Shown: positions 26,286-35,814, counted from the first letter of the stretch. The stretch is DNA of 64,000 nucleotides from UBA2862 sp045658005 (GCA_045658005.1 JAZOUD010000079.1:14104-78103), one strand, 5' to 3'. Translations and numbers: made by a program. The notes: generated from the letters alone by a model not told the origin.

Positions 26286-27635
26286 ATGAAAAGGACACAG
26301 CTGAAGGACGCCCTGCGAAACATATGGAAGCAGAAGGTGTCCTATTTATCGGTCATCGTCATCGCCTTTCTCGGCGTGGCGACCTTTCTGGGCATCAATT
26401 ATTCCGATGGCGCGCTGCGCAAAAACGGCTCCACCATGTACAATGCCGTCAACTACCGGGACCTGGAGATCATGTCTACCAATGTGTTTTACCAGGAGGA
26501 TCTTGACGCGATATTGGGCGTGGAGGGCGTCAAGGATGCGGAGCCCGTATGGCAGACCGCCGCGAAGGCTACCGCCGGGGACAGGCGGCAGGATATCAGC
26601 GTCATTTCTATGACGGAAAGGGTGAACCGCCCCCAGCTGATCGAGGGTCATATGCCTCAAACGGCGCAGGAATGCGTCGTGGAGCAGAGACTGGCCCAAA
26701 ACATGGGCTGGAGCATGGGCGACGCGGTGATGGCGCAGAACGCAAAAGGCGAGGCAGCCACATTTCTGAAGAACAATCGCTTCACCGTCGTGGGCATCGC
26801 CAATCACCCGGATCACACCAGCGTCAGCATACCGGATACGCTGTACGTCATGGTGGAGAAGACCGCCTTTGACATGGAGCAACTGAACAACGGCTTCATG
26901 AAGGTGGAGATCGTCGTCGACAAGCCAGAGGGCATCGACCGCTTCAGCAAAGGTTATGAAGCGATCGTCGACGCCGTGTCGCAGAGAATGGAGGCGGTGG
27001 GCGACAGTCGCGCGGCGATACGGGACAGGGAAGTGCGCAGTCAGACACAATCCCAGCTGGACGAAGCCCAGGCGAAGCTGGACGAAGCCCACGAAACGCT
27101 CCAGAAGGGACGCGAGGAATTGGACGAGGGGTGGAGCCAGCTGGAGGAGGGCAATAAGCAGATCAGTGAAAACGAGGCAAAGCTCATCGACGGCCAGGGC
27201 CAGCTGATGACCGCGCAGACAGAGCTGATGGCCGGTCGGGACAAGCTTGCCGAGGGTGAAATCAAGCTGGCGCAGGCAGAGGTGGAGCTGAGCATGGGAA
27301 GCAGCGTGCTGAATGTCGGGCGGGAGCAGCTTGACAGGACCCGGAAGGCGCTGATCGATTCCTGGAACATGAAGGAGGACGCCGTCGAGAGTCTCCGCAA
27401 TTCACTTCGCGACGCACTTGGCAGCGCGGGCGAGGATATACATTGGAGCTCCCGCCGCAGCGTGAACATCGACAGCTCAAACGTCACCGCCATGAAGATC
27501 GATATTGCCGATTCATTGAAATTCGACCTCAAAAAGTCTCTGAAGACAAACATCAGGGCCTTGCTGGATTCCGGCCTCATCTCTGACGAGGCAATGATCG
27601 TTCTTTACATCGGATTGACGGGGGGCGGAAGCTGA
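26286..27635 (+). CDS. FtsX/MacB-type permease, N-terminal half with coiled coil
   Basis: The 449-residue protein begins with the cytoplasmic RNIWKQKVSYLSVIVIAFLGV segment, i.e. a first membrane helix at about 17-38. A MacB-like extracytoplasmic domain (about 40-225) follows, then a long coiled coil (about 250-350, repeated LDEAQAKLDEAHETL-like heptads) and a last polar region. It has no second block of four helices, which single-gene permeases of this class carry at the C-terminus. Those helices are supplied by the next gene, whose ATG shares one base with this stop. It therefore looks like one permease divided into two polypeptides. Confidence 0.8.
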   Translation: MKRTQLKDALRNIWKQKVSYLSVIVIAFLGVATFLGINYSDGALRKNGSTMYNAVNYRDLEIMSTNVFYQEDLDAILGVEGVKDAEPVWQTAAKATAGDRRQDISVISMTERVNRPQLIEGHMPQTAQECVVEQRLAQNMGWSMGDAVMAQNAKGEAATFLKNNRFTVVGIANHPDHTSVSIPDTLYVMVEKTAFDMEQLNNGFMKVEIVVDKPEGIDRFSKGYEAIVDAVSQRMEAVGDSRAAIRDREVRSQTQSQLDEAQAKLDEAHETLQKGREELDEGWSQLEEGNKQISENEAKLIDGQGQLMTAQTELMAGRDKLAEGEIKLAQAEVELSMGSSVLNVGREQLDRTRKALIDSWNMKEDAVESLRNSLRDALGSAGEDIHWSSRRSVNIDSSNVTAMKIDIADSLKFDLKKSLKTNIRALLDSGLISDEAMIVLYIGLTGGGS

Positions 27636-30022
27636 TGCGTTGCGGCAAAGCCATTCGCCTCATCATCGCGCTCCTCCTTGGGGCGCTCTTGCTGAATCTG
27701 GCCATAGCGGTGGCTTCCGGCACGGAACTGGAAATCGCCCTGGAGCTGGAGGACGCTGAAGCGCCGGATTTCATCGAAGGAATGGAAATCGGTGACGCCC
27801 AGGGCGACATCGTCGCTGTGGACGACGGCATGGAACTGGACGATATCCCAGCGTTGGATGACATCATCGACCTGGACAGCCTTGACAACCTGGACGACCT
27901 GGACGACCTGGCTGACTTGAGCGACCTCTCGGAGCTGGATTTCGGCCCGGACGTTGAACCGGAGCGGGAATACGACATAGAGGTGGTCAAGTCGTATCTC
28001 ACAGACTACCTGAGCTCGAAAACCACCGGCTACACCATGCTCCAGAGCATGGCGAAGACCTGGGACAGCAGTCACGCCGAATATCTGAAGCGTGAGGCGC
28101 AATATCGCAAGGGAGTAGAGACGTACAATAAGGGCAAGCAGGATTACGAGAAGGGTATGGAGGCGTACAATGCGGGCAAGGAGAAGTATGAGGAGAGCCT
28201 GCAGCAGTACAGAGACGGCGCAGATCAGTTCAGGGAGGGCGCCTCAAAACTGAACGAGGCGAAGCAAAAGCGGGACGAGGGTATGCAGCAGCTCCAGGAG
28301 GGAGAGGCCAAGTATGAGGAGAACCTCGCCCTTTACCAGGACGGCGTACAAAAGCAGAGCGAAGCGCAAAAAAAGGTGGAAAAGCTGCCGGAGGCTCGAT
28401 GGGTCATCATGGACTGCCGGGGAAATTCCAGCTTTGTGCAGCTGCTGCTGGGCAGCAGCAACCTCGCCAGTCTGGAAATGACCTTCGCGCTGATGTTCGT
28501 TCTGGTGGGCGCGCTGGTCATCTACGCGACCATCAGCAAGATGATCGATGAGCAGCGCAACCTGGTGGGCGCGGGAAAGGCGCTGGGCCTTTACAACCGT
28601 GAGATATTCGCCAAGTACCTGATGTTCGGCATGACCGGCACGTTGCTGGGCACCGCCCTGGGCATCCTGACGGCTCGCTTCCTGATGGAGGTCTATGTGC
28701 TGAAGAGCGCCGGCTCCTTTTACACCTTCGACACGACGAAGCCGGCGCTGATCGTCGCGCCGACCCTCGTCGCGCTGGGGGCGGGCGGTCTGCTGTCGCT
28801 GGCCGCGACCTGGTTCGCCTGCACAAAGCTGATGCGCTCCACGGCCATCCAGCTGATGCAGCCGAAGGTGCCCGCCGGAAGGAAGAAGGCCGGGGGCGGC
28901 AAGCACATCCTGTCGCTGTATTCAAGGCTGATCCTGCTGAACATCAGGTCGGATCTCAGGCGCGTCATCGTGACGATCGTGAGCGTGGCGGGCTGCTGCG
29001 CGCTGGTGGTCATCGGCTTTACGCTGAAATCCGCGGTGGAGGGCGCGCTGCAGAAGCAGTATGACAAGGTCGTGAATTACGACGGACGCATCAAATATGA
29101 CGTCGATACCTCGGCGGATGCCGCCGGGCAGATCAAAGCGCTGCTGGACGGCGATGGGATCGAATATACGCAGTTCTTTGACGGAGTGGTGACCTTCAGG
29201 ATCAAGGATATACTGGTGGGCGAGCTGCTCTGCGGCGACATCTCCCAGATCAGCGACTTCTATCATCTGCTGGACTGGAAGACGAACAAACCCCTGGCGC
29301 CCTCGGACAACGGCATACTGATCCAGAAGCGCACAGCCGAGAGCTATGACCTGGAGGTGGGCAGCGAGCTGGAGCTCACCGTCGGCGCTTACCAGCGGGC
29401 CAAGGTTCGCGTGGCGGGGATATTCGATAACTATATCGGCCGCGTCATGGTGATGAGCCGGGCGTATTACCGGGAGCTGTTCGATGAGGACTGCGTGAAC
29501 AACCAGTTCTACATCCGCCTGAACGGGGCGGACGAGGCAAAGCTGCAGGCGGATCTGACGAAGATCGCCGGCTTTGAGAGCTATAGCCGCTCGGATTCCG
29601 ACAAGGCGCTGTTCGCTTCGACCTCCACGCTGGTCACCGCCATCGTCGCGCTGTTCATCTTCATGGCGGCGGTCATGGCCGGCGTGGTGCTGACGAACCT
29701 CACCAATACCTACATACTCCAGAAGAAGCGGGAATTGACGATCATGCGCATCAACGGCTTTACCGTCAGGGAGGTCATCGCCTATGTCACGCGGGAGACG
29801 GTGCTCACGACGGCGACCGGCATTATAGCCGGCGTCGCCATGGGCGCGATGATCGCCTACAGGATCACCCGCGCGCTGGAAACGGCATTTGTACAGTACA
29901 ATCGCAGCGTCTGCCTGCCTGCGTGGGCTTACGGCGTGGTGATCACGGCGTTCTTCACGATTGTCATCAACGTCATCGTGCTGCGCAAGGTCAGGCGCCT
30001 GAAGCTCACGGACATGGGTTGA
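27635..30022 (+). CDS. FtsX/MacB-type permease, C-terminal part with acidic extracellular insert
   Basis: The 795-residue protein has an N-terminal signal-anchor helix (about 8-28), then an Asp/Leu-rich acidic stretch (about 60-105, many LDDL units). A Lys/Glu/Tyr coiled coil (about 150-250) comes next, then two groups of FtsX helices: one near 285-410, and one near 440-465 plus 665-790. A MacB-like domain lies between the groups. It is coupled to the previous gene by a TGATG overlap. The acidic LDDL tract resembles calcium-binding or adhesive tracts, but no known motif is certain. Together with the GAF-ATPase it would form a mechanotransmission or export complex at the membrane. Confidence 0.82.
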   Translation: MRCGKAIRLIIALLLGALLLNLAIAVASGTELEIALELEDAEAPDFIEGMEIGDAQGDIVAVDDGMELDDIPALDDIIDLDSLDNLDDLDDLADLSDLSELDFGPDVEPEREYDIEVVKSYLTDYLSSKTTGYTMLQSMAKTWDSSHAEYLKREAQYRKGVETYNKGKQDYEKGMEAYNAGKEKYEESLQQYRDGADQFREGASKLNEAKQKRDEGMQQLQEGEAKYEENLALYQDGVQKQSEAQKKVEKLPEARWVIMDCRGNSSFVQLLLGSSNLASLEMTFALMFVLVGALVIYATISKMIDEQRNLVGAGKALGLYNREIFAKYLMFGMTGTLLGTALGILTARFLMEVYVLKSAGSFYTFDTTKPALIVAPTLVALGAGGLLSLAATWFACTKLMRSTAIQLMQPKVPAGRKKAGGGKHILSLYSRLILLNIRSDLRRVIVTIVSVAGCCALVVIGFTLKSAVEGALQKQYDKVVNYDGRIKYDVDTSADAAGQIKALLDGDGIEYTQFFDGVVTFRIKDILVGELLCGDISQISDFYHLLDWKTNKPLAPSDNGILIQKRTAESYDLEVGSELELTVGAYQRAKVRVAGIFDNYIGRVMVMSRAYYRELFDEDCVNNQFYIRLNGADEAKLQADLTKIAGFESYSRSDSDKALFASTSTLVTAIVALFIFMAAVMAGVVLTNLTNTYILQKKRELTIMRINGFTVREVIAYVTRETVLTTATGIIAGVAMGAMIAYRITRALETAFVQYNRSVCLPAWAYGVVITAFFTIVINVIVLRKVRRLKLTDMG

Positions 30023-30061
30023 CGGCATCACAACCATTATTCTGATCAGCGGGGTGTTTAT

Positions 30062-30991
30062 ATGTTTGGAAGAAGGCCGGACGGAAGGCGGGTCAGGGGG
30101 ATCGATCCGATCATGCGGATCACGCCCTATACCATGCCGATGCGCTGCGATGCCCAGGTGTTCCTGAAGCACCGGGCGGACCTGGAGGTGCTGCTGGATT
30201 TCATCCGGCGGCAGCGGCTGGAAAAGGGCGAACAGATCTCGTACATGCAGATCATCGCGGCCGCCTACGTGCGGGCCATCAGCCGCAATCCCCAGGTCAA
30301 CCGCTTCATCATGAACAAGCAGCTGTTTGCCCGAAACAACTGCTCCTGCGCCTTTACGATTTTGAAGGATCCCCACGACATCGACAAGGGCGAGGCGGTG
30401 GTGAAAATCAAGTTCGACCTGACGGATACCGTCTACGACGTGCGCGACCGCATGGAGGCCGCCGTGGCGGCCAACCGGATCGACCAGCCGCCGGGGTTTG
30501 TAGACAAGCTGCTCGGCTTCCTGTTCGCCGTGCCAGGGCTGGCCACCGTCGTCGTTGCGCTGGTCCGCTTCCTGGACCGCTACGGCCTTGCGCCCAGCGT
30601 GCTGATGGAGGAGCTGCCCTTTTACGTGGGACTGTACATCACGAACATGGCCTCCCTCCAGCTTCAGGATGTCAACCACCACCTGTACAACTGGGGCAAT
30701 GTGGGCATGTTCGCCGGTATGGGCGTGGAGGAGCGGAGCGCCGTGGTGGAAGGGGGCCGGACGCGAATGAAGCGCTATCTGCCCATCGGCATCACCATCG
30801 ACGAGCGCGTCTGCTCCGGCGCGCACTACGCCCGATTTCTGAAGGACATCCGGCGCTACCTGAGCCACCCGGAGCTGCTGGAGCTGCCCCCGGACGAGGT
30901 GACCTTCGACCAGGGCTGTGAATACCACGAACCGAAGCCCCGGGCCGCGTCCGCTTCCGTACAGGCCGGTTCAGCCGGGCAAAGACAGTGA
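30062..30991 (+). CDS. 2-oxoacid dehydrogenase acyltransferase-like (E2 catalytic fold) protein
   Basis: This 309-residue protein matches the catalytic fold of E2 acyltransferases and chloramphenicol acetyltransferase, but stands alone without a lipoyl domain. It has MRITPYTMPMRCDAQVF at the start, FTILKDPHDIDKGEAVVKIKF in the middle and the closing PIGITIDERVCSGAHYARF, where the catalytic HxxxD has drifted. Two hydrophobic stretches occur near 155-175. Such proteins often sit beside PlsC-like acyltransferases, as here (4-bp ATGA overlap with the next gene), and may process an acyl-lipid. No substrate can be named. Confidence 0.72.
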   Translation: MFGRRPDGRRVRGIDPIMRITPYTMPMRCDAQVFLKHRADLEVLLDFIRRQRLEKGEQISYMQIIAAAYVRAISRNPQVNRFIMNKQLFARNNCSCAFTILKDPHDIDKGEAVVKIKFDLTDTVYDVRDRMEAAVAANRIDQPPGFVDKLLGFLFAVPGLATVVVALVRFLDRYGLAPSVLMEELPFYVGLYITNMASLQLQDVNHHLYNWGNVGMFAGMGVEERSAVVEGGRTRMKRYLPIGITIDERVCSGAHYARFLKDIRRYLSHPELLELPPDEVTFDQGCEYHEPKPRAASASVQAGSAGQRQ

Positions 30992-31767
30992 CAAAGCCAA
31001 TGAAACATCCGTCATGGTATATCTATCGCGCGGTGTGCGCCGTGGTGCGGCGGCTCTTCCCCGCGCCGGAATTCACAGGCCTGGAGCAGCTTCCCGCCGA
31101 CAGGCCCTGCATCATCGTTGGGAATCACGCCCAGGCCTACGGCCCGATCTATATGGAGCTGTACCTTCCCCGTGAGCGAGCGATCTGGTGCATCGCCGAC
31201 ATGATGCACCTGAGGCAGGTCCCCGATTACGCCTTCCGGGATTTCTGGTCCCGAAAGCCGCTGTGGTGCCGCTGGGTTTACCGGCTGCTGTCCTTCGTTG
31301 CTGCGCCGCTGATCGTCTGCGTATTGAAAAATGCCCGAACGATCGGCGTTTACAGGGACAGCCGCGTGCTTAACACGATGCGCGAATCGCTGGAGCGCTT
31401 GAAGGAAGGCGCGAGCGTCGTCATCTTTCCCGAGCATGAGGTTTACCGCAACGGCCTCGTCTGGGAATTCCAGGAGGGATTTGTCAACCTGGCGCGGCTG
31501 TATTCCCGGCGAACGGGTGAGGGCATCGACTTTGTGCCGATGTACATCGCGCCGAGGCTGCGCAAGGTGTGCTTCGGCAGCCCCATTGCCTATGATCCGA
31601 AGGCCGATCACGGCACGGAGGTCCGACGCATCTGCGAGAAGCTGATGGACGCAGTAACGGACCTGGCGCTCGCGCTGCCACCTCATGTGGCTGTACCGTA
31701 CCCGAACCTGCCCAAAAGCAGCTATATTTCAACAGATTCGATGAAAGGTGCCCCTGCCGGGGAATAG
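30988..31767 (+). CDS. PlsC-like 1-acyl-glycerol-3-phosphate acyltransferase family protein
   Basis: The 259-residue, probably membrane-associated enzyme has the acyltransferase motif I in the form NHAQAYGP (the family HX4D has Gly instead of Asp) and FPEHEVYRN near residue 152 (motif III, normally FPEG). One hydrophobic segment lies near 100-116. Because both motifs deviate, it may be a divergent lipid acyltransferase or an inactive relative. Its gene overlaps the previous one by four bases and is followed at once by a PAP2 gene, so it belongs to a small lipid-metabolism operon. Confidence 0.75.
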   Translation: MTKPMKHPSWYIYRAVCAVVRRLFPAPEFTGLEQLPADRPCIIVGNHAQAYGPIYMELYLPRERAIWCIADMMHLRQVPDYAFRDFWSRKPLWCRWVYRLLSFVAAPLIVCVLKNARTIGVYRDSRVLNTMRESLERLKEGASVVIFPEHEVYRNGLVWEFQEGFVNLARLYSRRTGEGIDFVPMYIAPRLRKVCFGSPIAYDPKADHGTEVRRICEKLMDAVTDLALALPPHVAVPYPNLPKSSYISTDSMKGAPAGE

Positions 31768-31774
31768 ACAGCTC

Positions 31775-32470
31775 ATGAAGCGTCCAGTCGTTGATTATCG
31801 CCAATTCCGCCTCGGGCGGTTGAATGATCCCCGCTTTGTCCACCTCCGCCTGCTGGGCGGATGGCTCGTCTACCTTGCGCTCTACTTCATCACGGAGAAT
31901 TTTATACCGCTGGAGCGCTGTCACGTCATCCACTGCGCCCTGGACGACCTGATTCCCTTCAGGGAGGGCTTTTTGATCTTCTACTGCTACTGGTATGCGC
32001 TTCTGGCGGGATCGCTGCTGTATTTCCTGCTGTACGACATACTCAGCTTCAAGCGCCTGCAGATCTACATCATGATCACGCAGCTCGTGGCGATGGTGGT
32101 GTACATACTGTATCCCAGCGCCCAGCTCATGCGCCCTGACAGCTTTGAGCGGGATAATCTGCTGACCCGCCTGGCGGCGTACATCTACGCCTTCGATACC
32201 CCCACGGGGGTGTGTCCGTCGCTGCACGTGGCCTATTCCGTGGGGATCGCCTCCGTCTGGTGTCACAGGCGTCAGAGCAGCGGGCCGTTGAAGGCCTTCA
32301 TGGTTCTCTCCGCCGTGGCCATCTCTCTGTCCACAGCCTTCGTCAAGCAGCATTCCGTCGTGGACATGTTCGCGGCGCTCCCCGTCTGCCTGTACGCCGA
32401 ATACCTGGTGTTTGGCCGGACGCGGCTGAACCGATGGATCGAGGGAAGCGACGCGAAGCTGGTCCTTTAG
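31775..32470 (+). CDS. PAP2-superfamily membrane phosphatase whose C-terminus is made by a 24-bp repeat
   Basis: I prefer the ATG at 31775, eight bases after the previous stop; a GTG at 31748 is in frame. The 231-residue protein has six predicted helices and the PAP2 motifs CPSLHVAYSVG (near 150) and STAFVKQHSVVDM (near 185), the last with the catalytic His-Asp pair. It should remove phosphate from a lipid or isoprenoid phosphate, fitting its acyltransferase neighbours. The final residues SDAKLVL and the TAG stop are read from a copy of the 24-bp repeat, so the original C-terminus has been altered or extended. The motif part is unaffected. Confidence 0.82.
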   Translation: MKRPVVDYRQFRLGRLNDPRFVHLRLLGGWLVYLALYFITENFIPLERCHVIHCALDDLIPFREGFLIFYCYWYALLAGSLLYFLLYDILSFKRLQIYIMITQLVAMVVYILYPSAQLMRPDSFERDNLLTRLAAYIYAFDTPTGVCPSLHVAYSVGIASVWCHRRQSSGPLKAFMVLSAVAISLSTAFVKQHSVVDMFAALPVCLYAEYLVFGRTRLNRWIEGSDAKLVL

Positions 32471-32484
32471 GGCGACGCGAAGGC
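32448..32484 (+). repeat. 24-bp repeat locus A (one full and one partial unit)
   Basis: One unit (32448-32471, one change: GCTGGTCC for GCTAGTCC) is followed by a partial unit, GCGACGCGAAG. It lies between the convergent PAP2 and DUF4250 genes, and its TTTAGG provides the PAP2 stop codon, read in the DAKLVL frame. Confidence 0.9.
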
Positions 32485-32486
32485 GC

Positions 32487-32660
32487 TCAGACAAAGGCAT
32501 TTCGTTCGGGATCATAGTGAAAACCGACCCCGGCCATGGTATCCAGCAGTTCCTGCTTGTCGGCTTCCATATCGTCGCAAAGCGCGTCAAGCGATCCGTA
32601 CTGGTCGCGGAGCTTCATATTCAGAAAGCTGAACAGGATCATCGGGTCTTTTGGCAGCAT
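32487..32660 (-). CDS. DUF4250 small protein
   Basis: The start is the ATG at 32660, eight bases after AAAGGAG; the frame is open upstream without a site. The 57-residue protein begins MLPKDPMILFSFLN and continues NMKLRDQYGSLDALCDDM, matching the DUF4250 family of very small Clostridia proteins of unknown function. It ends NAFV just 3 bp from the repeat at 32448-32484. It has no membrane segment. Confidence 0.8.
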   Translation of the reverse strand: MLPKDPMILFSFLNMKLRDQYGSLDALCDDMEADKQELLDTMAGVGFHYDPERNAFV

Positions 32661-32695
32661 GATATATTCTCCTTTCAAAACCGTCGGGCTCTGGG

Positions 32696-33460
32696 CTATT
32701 GGAGCGTCTTTCCTCCGTCGCAGACGAGGTTTGTGCCGTTGACGTAGCGGGCGGCATCGGACAGCAGGAAGCATACCGCTTCGCTGATTTCATCGGGGCT
32801 GGCGGGGCGCTTCATGGTCCCATGGTTCAGCTCGTGCTTGCAGGGGGATATCCCGTTCAGGGATTCGTATCCCCGCAGCACCTCGTCCAGCATGTCGGTG
32901 TCGACCCATCCCGGCGAGACGCAATTGACGCGCACGCCGTTTTTGCCGTTTTCACTGGCCGCGTTCTGGGTCAGCCCCAGCACCGCGAATTTGCTGGAGC
33001 CATAGCCGATCTCGTTGGAATATCCCCGCATGCCCGAACAGGAGCACGCATTCACAATGGCGCCGCTGCCGTTGCGCTGCATGTGCGGCAGGCAGTATTT
33101 CATGGTCAGGAAGGTACCGAACACATTGGTGCGATAGACGCGCTCAAAATCCGCCATAGAATAGTCCTCGACGCGCGCGCACGGCCCGCTGATCGCCGCC
33201 ATGTTGGCCAGCAGGTCGAGCCTGCCGTGGCGGCTGACGATCGATTCCACGGCGTCGCGCACCGCGCCTTCGTCTCCGACGTCGACCGACATCGGCACGC
33301 AGTGCATGATGCGTGCGGCCAATGCCTCCAGGGGCGCCTTCCTGCGCCCCCAGATGTAGACCGCCTCTGCGCCTTCCCGGCTCAGCTGGCAGGCCACGGC
33401 CGCCCCGATGCCTGTGCCGCCACCGGTGACAATGGCCACGCGCCCGGAAAAACGATTCAT
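32696..33460 (-). CDS. Short-chain dehydrogenase/reductase
   Basis: The start is the ATG at 33460, seven bases after GGGGAGG; an earlier in-frame start lacks a site. The 254-residue classical SDR has the cofactor motif TGGGTGIG (about 12-19) and NMAA in place of NNAG. The catalytic Ser is in NACSCSG and the Tyr-Lys pair in YGSSK. The VNCVSPGWVDTDM block and the C-terminal DGGKTLQ are typical of sugar or fatty-acyl reductases. The Arg after the Gly-rich motif (WGRRK) hints at NADP use. The substrate is unknown. It is transcribed away from the GuaA chimera. Confidence 0.85.
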   Translation of the reverse strand: MNRFSGRVAIVTGGGTGIGAAVACQLSREGAEAVYIWGRRKAPLEALAARIMHCVPMSVDVGDEGAVRDAVESIVSRHGRLDLLANMAAISGPCARVEDYSMADFERVYRTNVFGTFLTMKYCLPHMQRNGSGAIVNACSCSGMRGYSNEIGYGSSKFAVLGLTQNAASENGKNGVRVNCVSPGWVDTDMLDEVLRGYESLNGISPCKHELNHGTMKRPASPDEISEAVCFLLSDAARYVNGTNLVCDGGKTLQ

Positions 33461-33822
33461 GCCCATTCCTCCCCGCTGCATGACGTCCTTGGGATCTGTC
33501 ATTCAAGACGAAAGCCGCTTCGCCCGGATCAAATCCATCACAGTATACCACATCCTCCGAGATCTGAAAAGTCCCGGACTTGCCGTTGTCGGGTGTAACG
33601 GCGCCTATCGGGCGCCATAGCGACACGCCAACAGCACAGGGATTCTTATAGGAAAGCAGAGCAATCCAACGGAATTTGAAGTCTATGTGAAGCGCAGTGA
33701 CGCCGGGCAGGAAAATCGGGTGGGGCGTCGAAATACGATTCAAGGGCCCTTTCACAGGGCGGAGGCCTGCAAAGGGCGTTCTATGATCGGGACACAGACT
33801 GTAAACAGTGAGGCACGAGTTT
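33461..33822. other. Divergent intergenic region with a palindrome (33594-33625)
   Basis: The 362-bp gap between the SDR gene and the GuaA chimera contains a palindrome, TGTAACGGCGCC...GGCGCCATAGCGACA, of the same type as the element in the GH2 gene. I looked for a purine riboswitch before the guaA-like start and see no conserved core. A GAGG precedes the ATG at 33823 by 9 nt. Confidence 0.5.
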
Positions 33823-35814
33823 ATGGCAAATCGGCAAGAGATCGTTATACTTGACTTTGGCGGGCAGTACACCCAGCTCATCGCCCGGCGCGTGCGGGAG
33901 TGCCGCGTCTATTCGGAGGTCGTGCCCTGGAGCGCATCCACGGAGTCGATCAGGACCCGCCGACCCTCCGGCATCATCCTCTCCGGCGGGCCGGCCAGCG
34001 TGACCGACGCGGACGCGCCGCGCTGCGACCCGGCGATCTACGAACTCGGCGTGCCGGTGTTGGGCATCTGCTACGGCATGCAGCTAACCGCCGCGCTGCT
34101 GGGTGGCAGCGTGGCCCGGGCGGTGGAACGGGAATATGGCCGCGTGACGGTGCGAATGGGCGAACGGGCCGGATTGCTGGAGGGCCTTTCGCCTGAATCC
34201 GCCTGCTGGATGAGCCACACCTGGCAGGTGCGCCAGTGCCCGCCGGGCTTCCGCGTGATCGCAGGGACGGATAACTGCCCCGTGGCCGCCATGGCCGACG
34301 ACGCCAGGCGCGTCTATGGGGTGCAGTTCCATCCCGAGGTGACGCACACCGACGAGGGGCGGCGGATCATCGAAAACTTCGTGCTGGGCATCTGCGGCTG
34401 CGCGGGGGACTGGACGATGGACGCCTATGCCGAAATCGCCGTGGGCCAGATACGGGATATCGTCGGCGACACCGGCACGGTGCTGCTGGCGCTGTCCGGC
34501 GGCGTGGATTCCTCCGTGGCGGCGGCGCTGATCCACCGGGCCATCGGCAGCCGCCTGACCTGCGTATTCGTCGACCACGGGCTGCTGCGCAAGGGCGAGA
34601 GCGAACAGGTGTGCCAGGTGTTTCGCGAGCTGTTCCCGGTGCGCTTCGTCCGCGTGGACGCCGCTGAACGCTTCTTCCACGACCTGAAGGGCGTCACGGA
34701 GCCCGAACAGAAGCGAAAGATCATCGGGCGTGATTTCATCGAGGTGTTCAAGGACGCGGCGAAGGGCCTGGGTAGGCTGGACTACTTCGCCCAGGGCACC
34801 ATCTACCCGGACGTGATCGAGAGCGGCCAGGGCGCCAGCGCGGCGGTGATCAAGAGCCACCACAACGTGGGCGGCCTGCCGAAGGAGCTGGGCTTTACCG
34901 AGCTGATCGAGCCGCTGAGGATGCTGTTCAAGGATGAGGTGCGCGCCTTGGGCGAGGCGCTGGGCCTGCCCCGCGCACTGGTCTGGCGGCAGCCCTTCCC
35001 CGGCCCCGGCCTGGCCATACGCATCATCGGCGAGGTGACGCCGGAAAAGGCACAGATCGTTCGGCAGAGCGATGCCATCTTCCGGGAGGAGATCGCCGGG
35101 GCGGGCCTCGCCAGGCAGCGACGCGAAGCTAGTCCTTTAGGGCGACGCGAAGCTAGTCCTTTAGGAGACGGCGTGGACGTGGTGATCAACGCGGGCTTTG
35201 CCGGCGACGCCTGGAGCGGCGGCGACGCCTGGCGCGACCCTGGCCTGGTCGCGGCGCTGACCCGTTTTGTCCACGAAGGCGGCGCGTTCATCGGCGTGGG
35301 CGAGCCCTCGGCCTGCCCCGGCGGCGACACCTGCCTGAGGCTGGCCCACGTGCTGGGCGTGGACGTGGACGACGGCTCCTATGCCTGCCATGCGCCCTGG
35401 GACTTCGAGGTGGAGAAGGCGCCGCCCTTTGAGGTGCATCAGGAGGCGCTGGGGCGCATTCAGCACGCCCGCCTGATCGCGCCTGACGTGCAGGTGCTGG
35501 CGGAATCAGACGGAGCCCCGCAGATGACCCTTCGTCGCTTTGGCCGGGGCAGGACTGCCTGGCTCAGCGGCTTTGTGTACAGCCCGGCGTCGGCCAGGAT
35601 GCTGCTGGAGCTGCTGCTGTGCCTGACGGACGCCCAGGCCGGCGCGGCGGGTATATGCAGCCACCCGCTGGTGGAAACGGCCTGGTTCCCGGCCTCCCAA
35701 ACGCTGGTGCTCATGAACAACGGGGATGAGGCAGTGCAGACCGAAGCCTGTTGGCCGGAGGGGCGGATGGCCGTCTCGCTGGAGGCCGGGGAAATGAAAT
35801 TCATAGCGGTTTAG
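33823..35814 (+). pseudogene. guaA: Chimera: GMP synthase N-terminal part joined through a 24-bp repeat array to the GH112 C-terminal part
   Basis: Residues 1-432 are GMP synthase: the glutamine amidotransferase with GICYGMQL (Cys near 83), the HPEVTHTDEG His-Glu, and the ATP pyrophosphatase with LSGGVDSS near 224, to REEIAGAGLARQ. The last 90 or so residues, starting IWQYF in the family, are missing. RREASPLG twice (433-448) then leads into 215 residues, VDVVINAGFAGDAWSGGD to the end, that are the C-terminal region of a GH112 galactosyl-hexosamine or galactosyl-rhamnose phosphorylase. The dimerisation and GMP-binding part of GuaA is lost, so activity is unlikely. The GH112 N-terminal part lies at 56735-58362 on the minus strand. 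See the findings for the inversion model. Confidence 0.88.
35118..35165 (+). repeat. 24-bp repeat locus B (two exact tandem units) at the GuaA/GH112 joint
   Basis: Two identical 24-bp units, GCGACGCGAAGC plus TAGTCCTTTAGG, occupy 35118-35141 and 35142-35165. They are read as RREASPLG twice. The units sit exactly where the similarity changes from GMP synthase to GH112. Confidence 0.97.

Noticed and set aside
28922..30928. Minus-strand 668-codon open frame opposite the FtsX-type permease
   Set aside because: It is a shadow of two well-supported plus-strand genes, with no ribosome site and no recognisable domain.
33461..33822. Purine riboswitch upstream of the guaA-like gene
   Set aside because: I could not find the conserved three-way-junction core; only a palindrome of a dispersed family is there.
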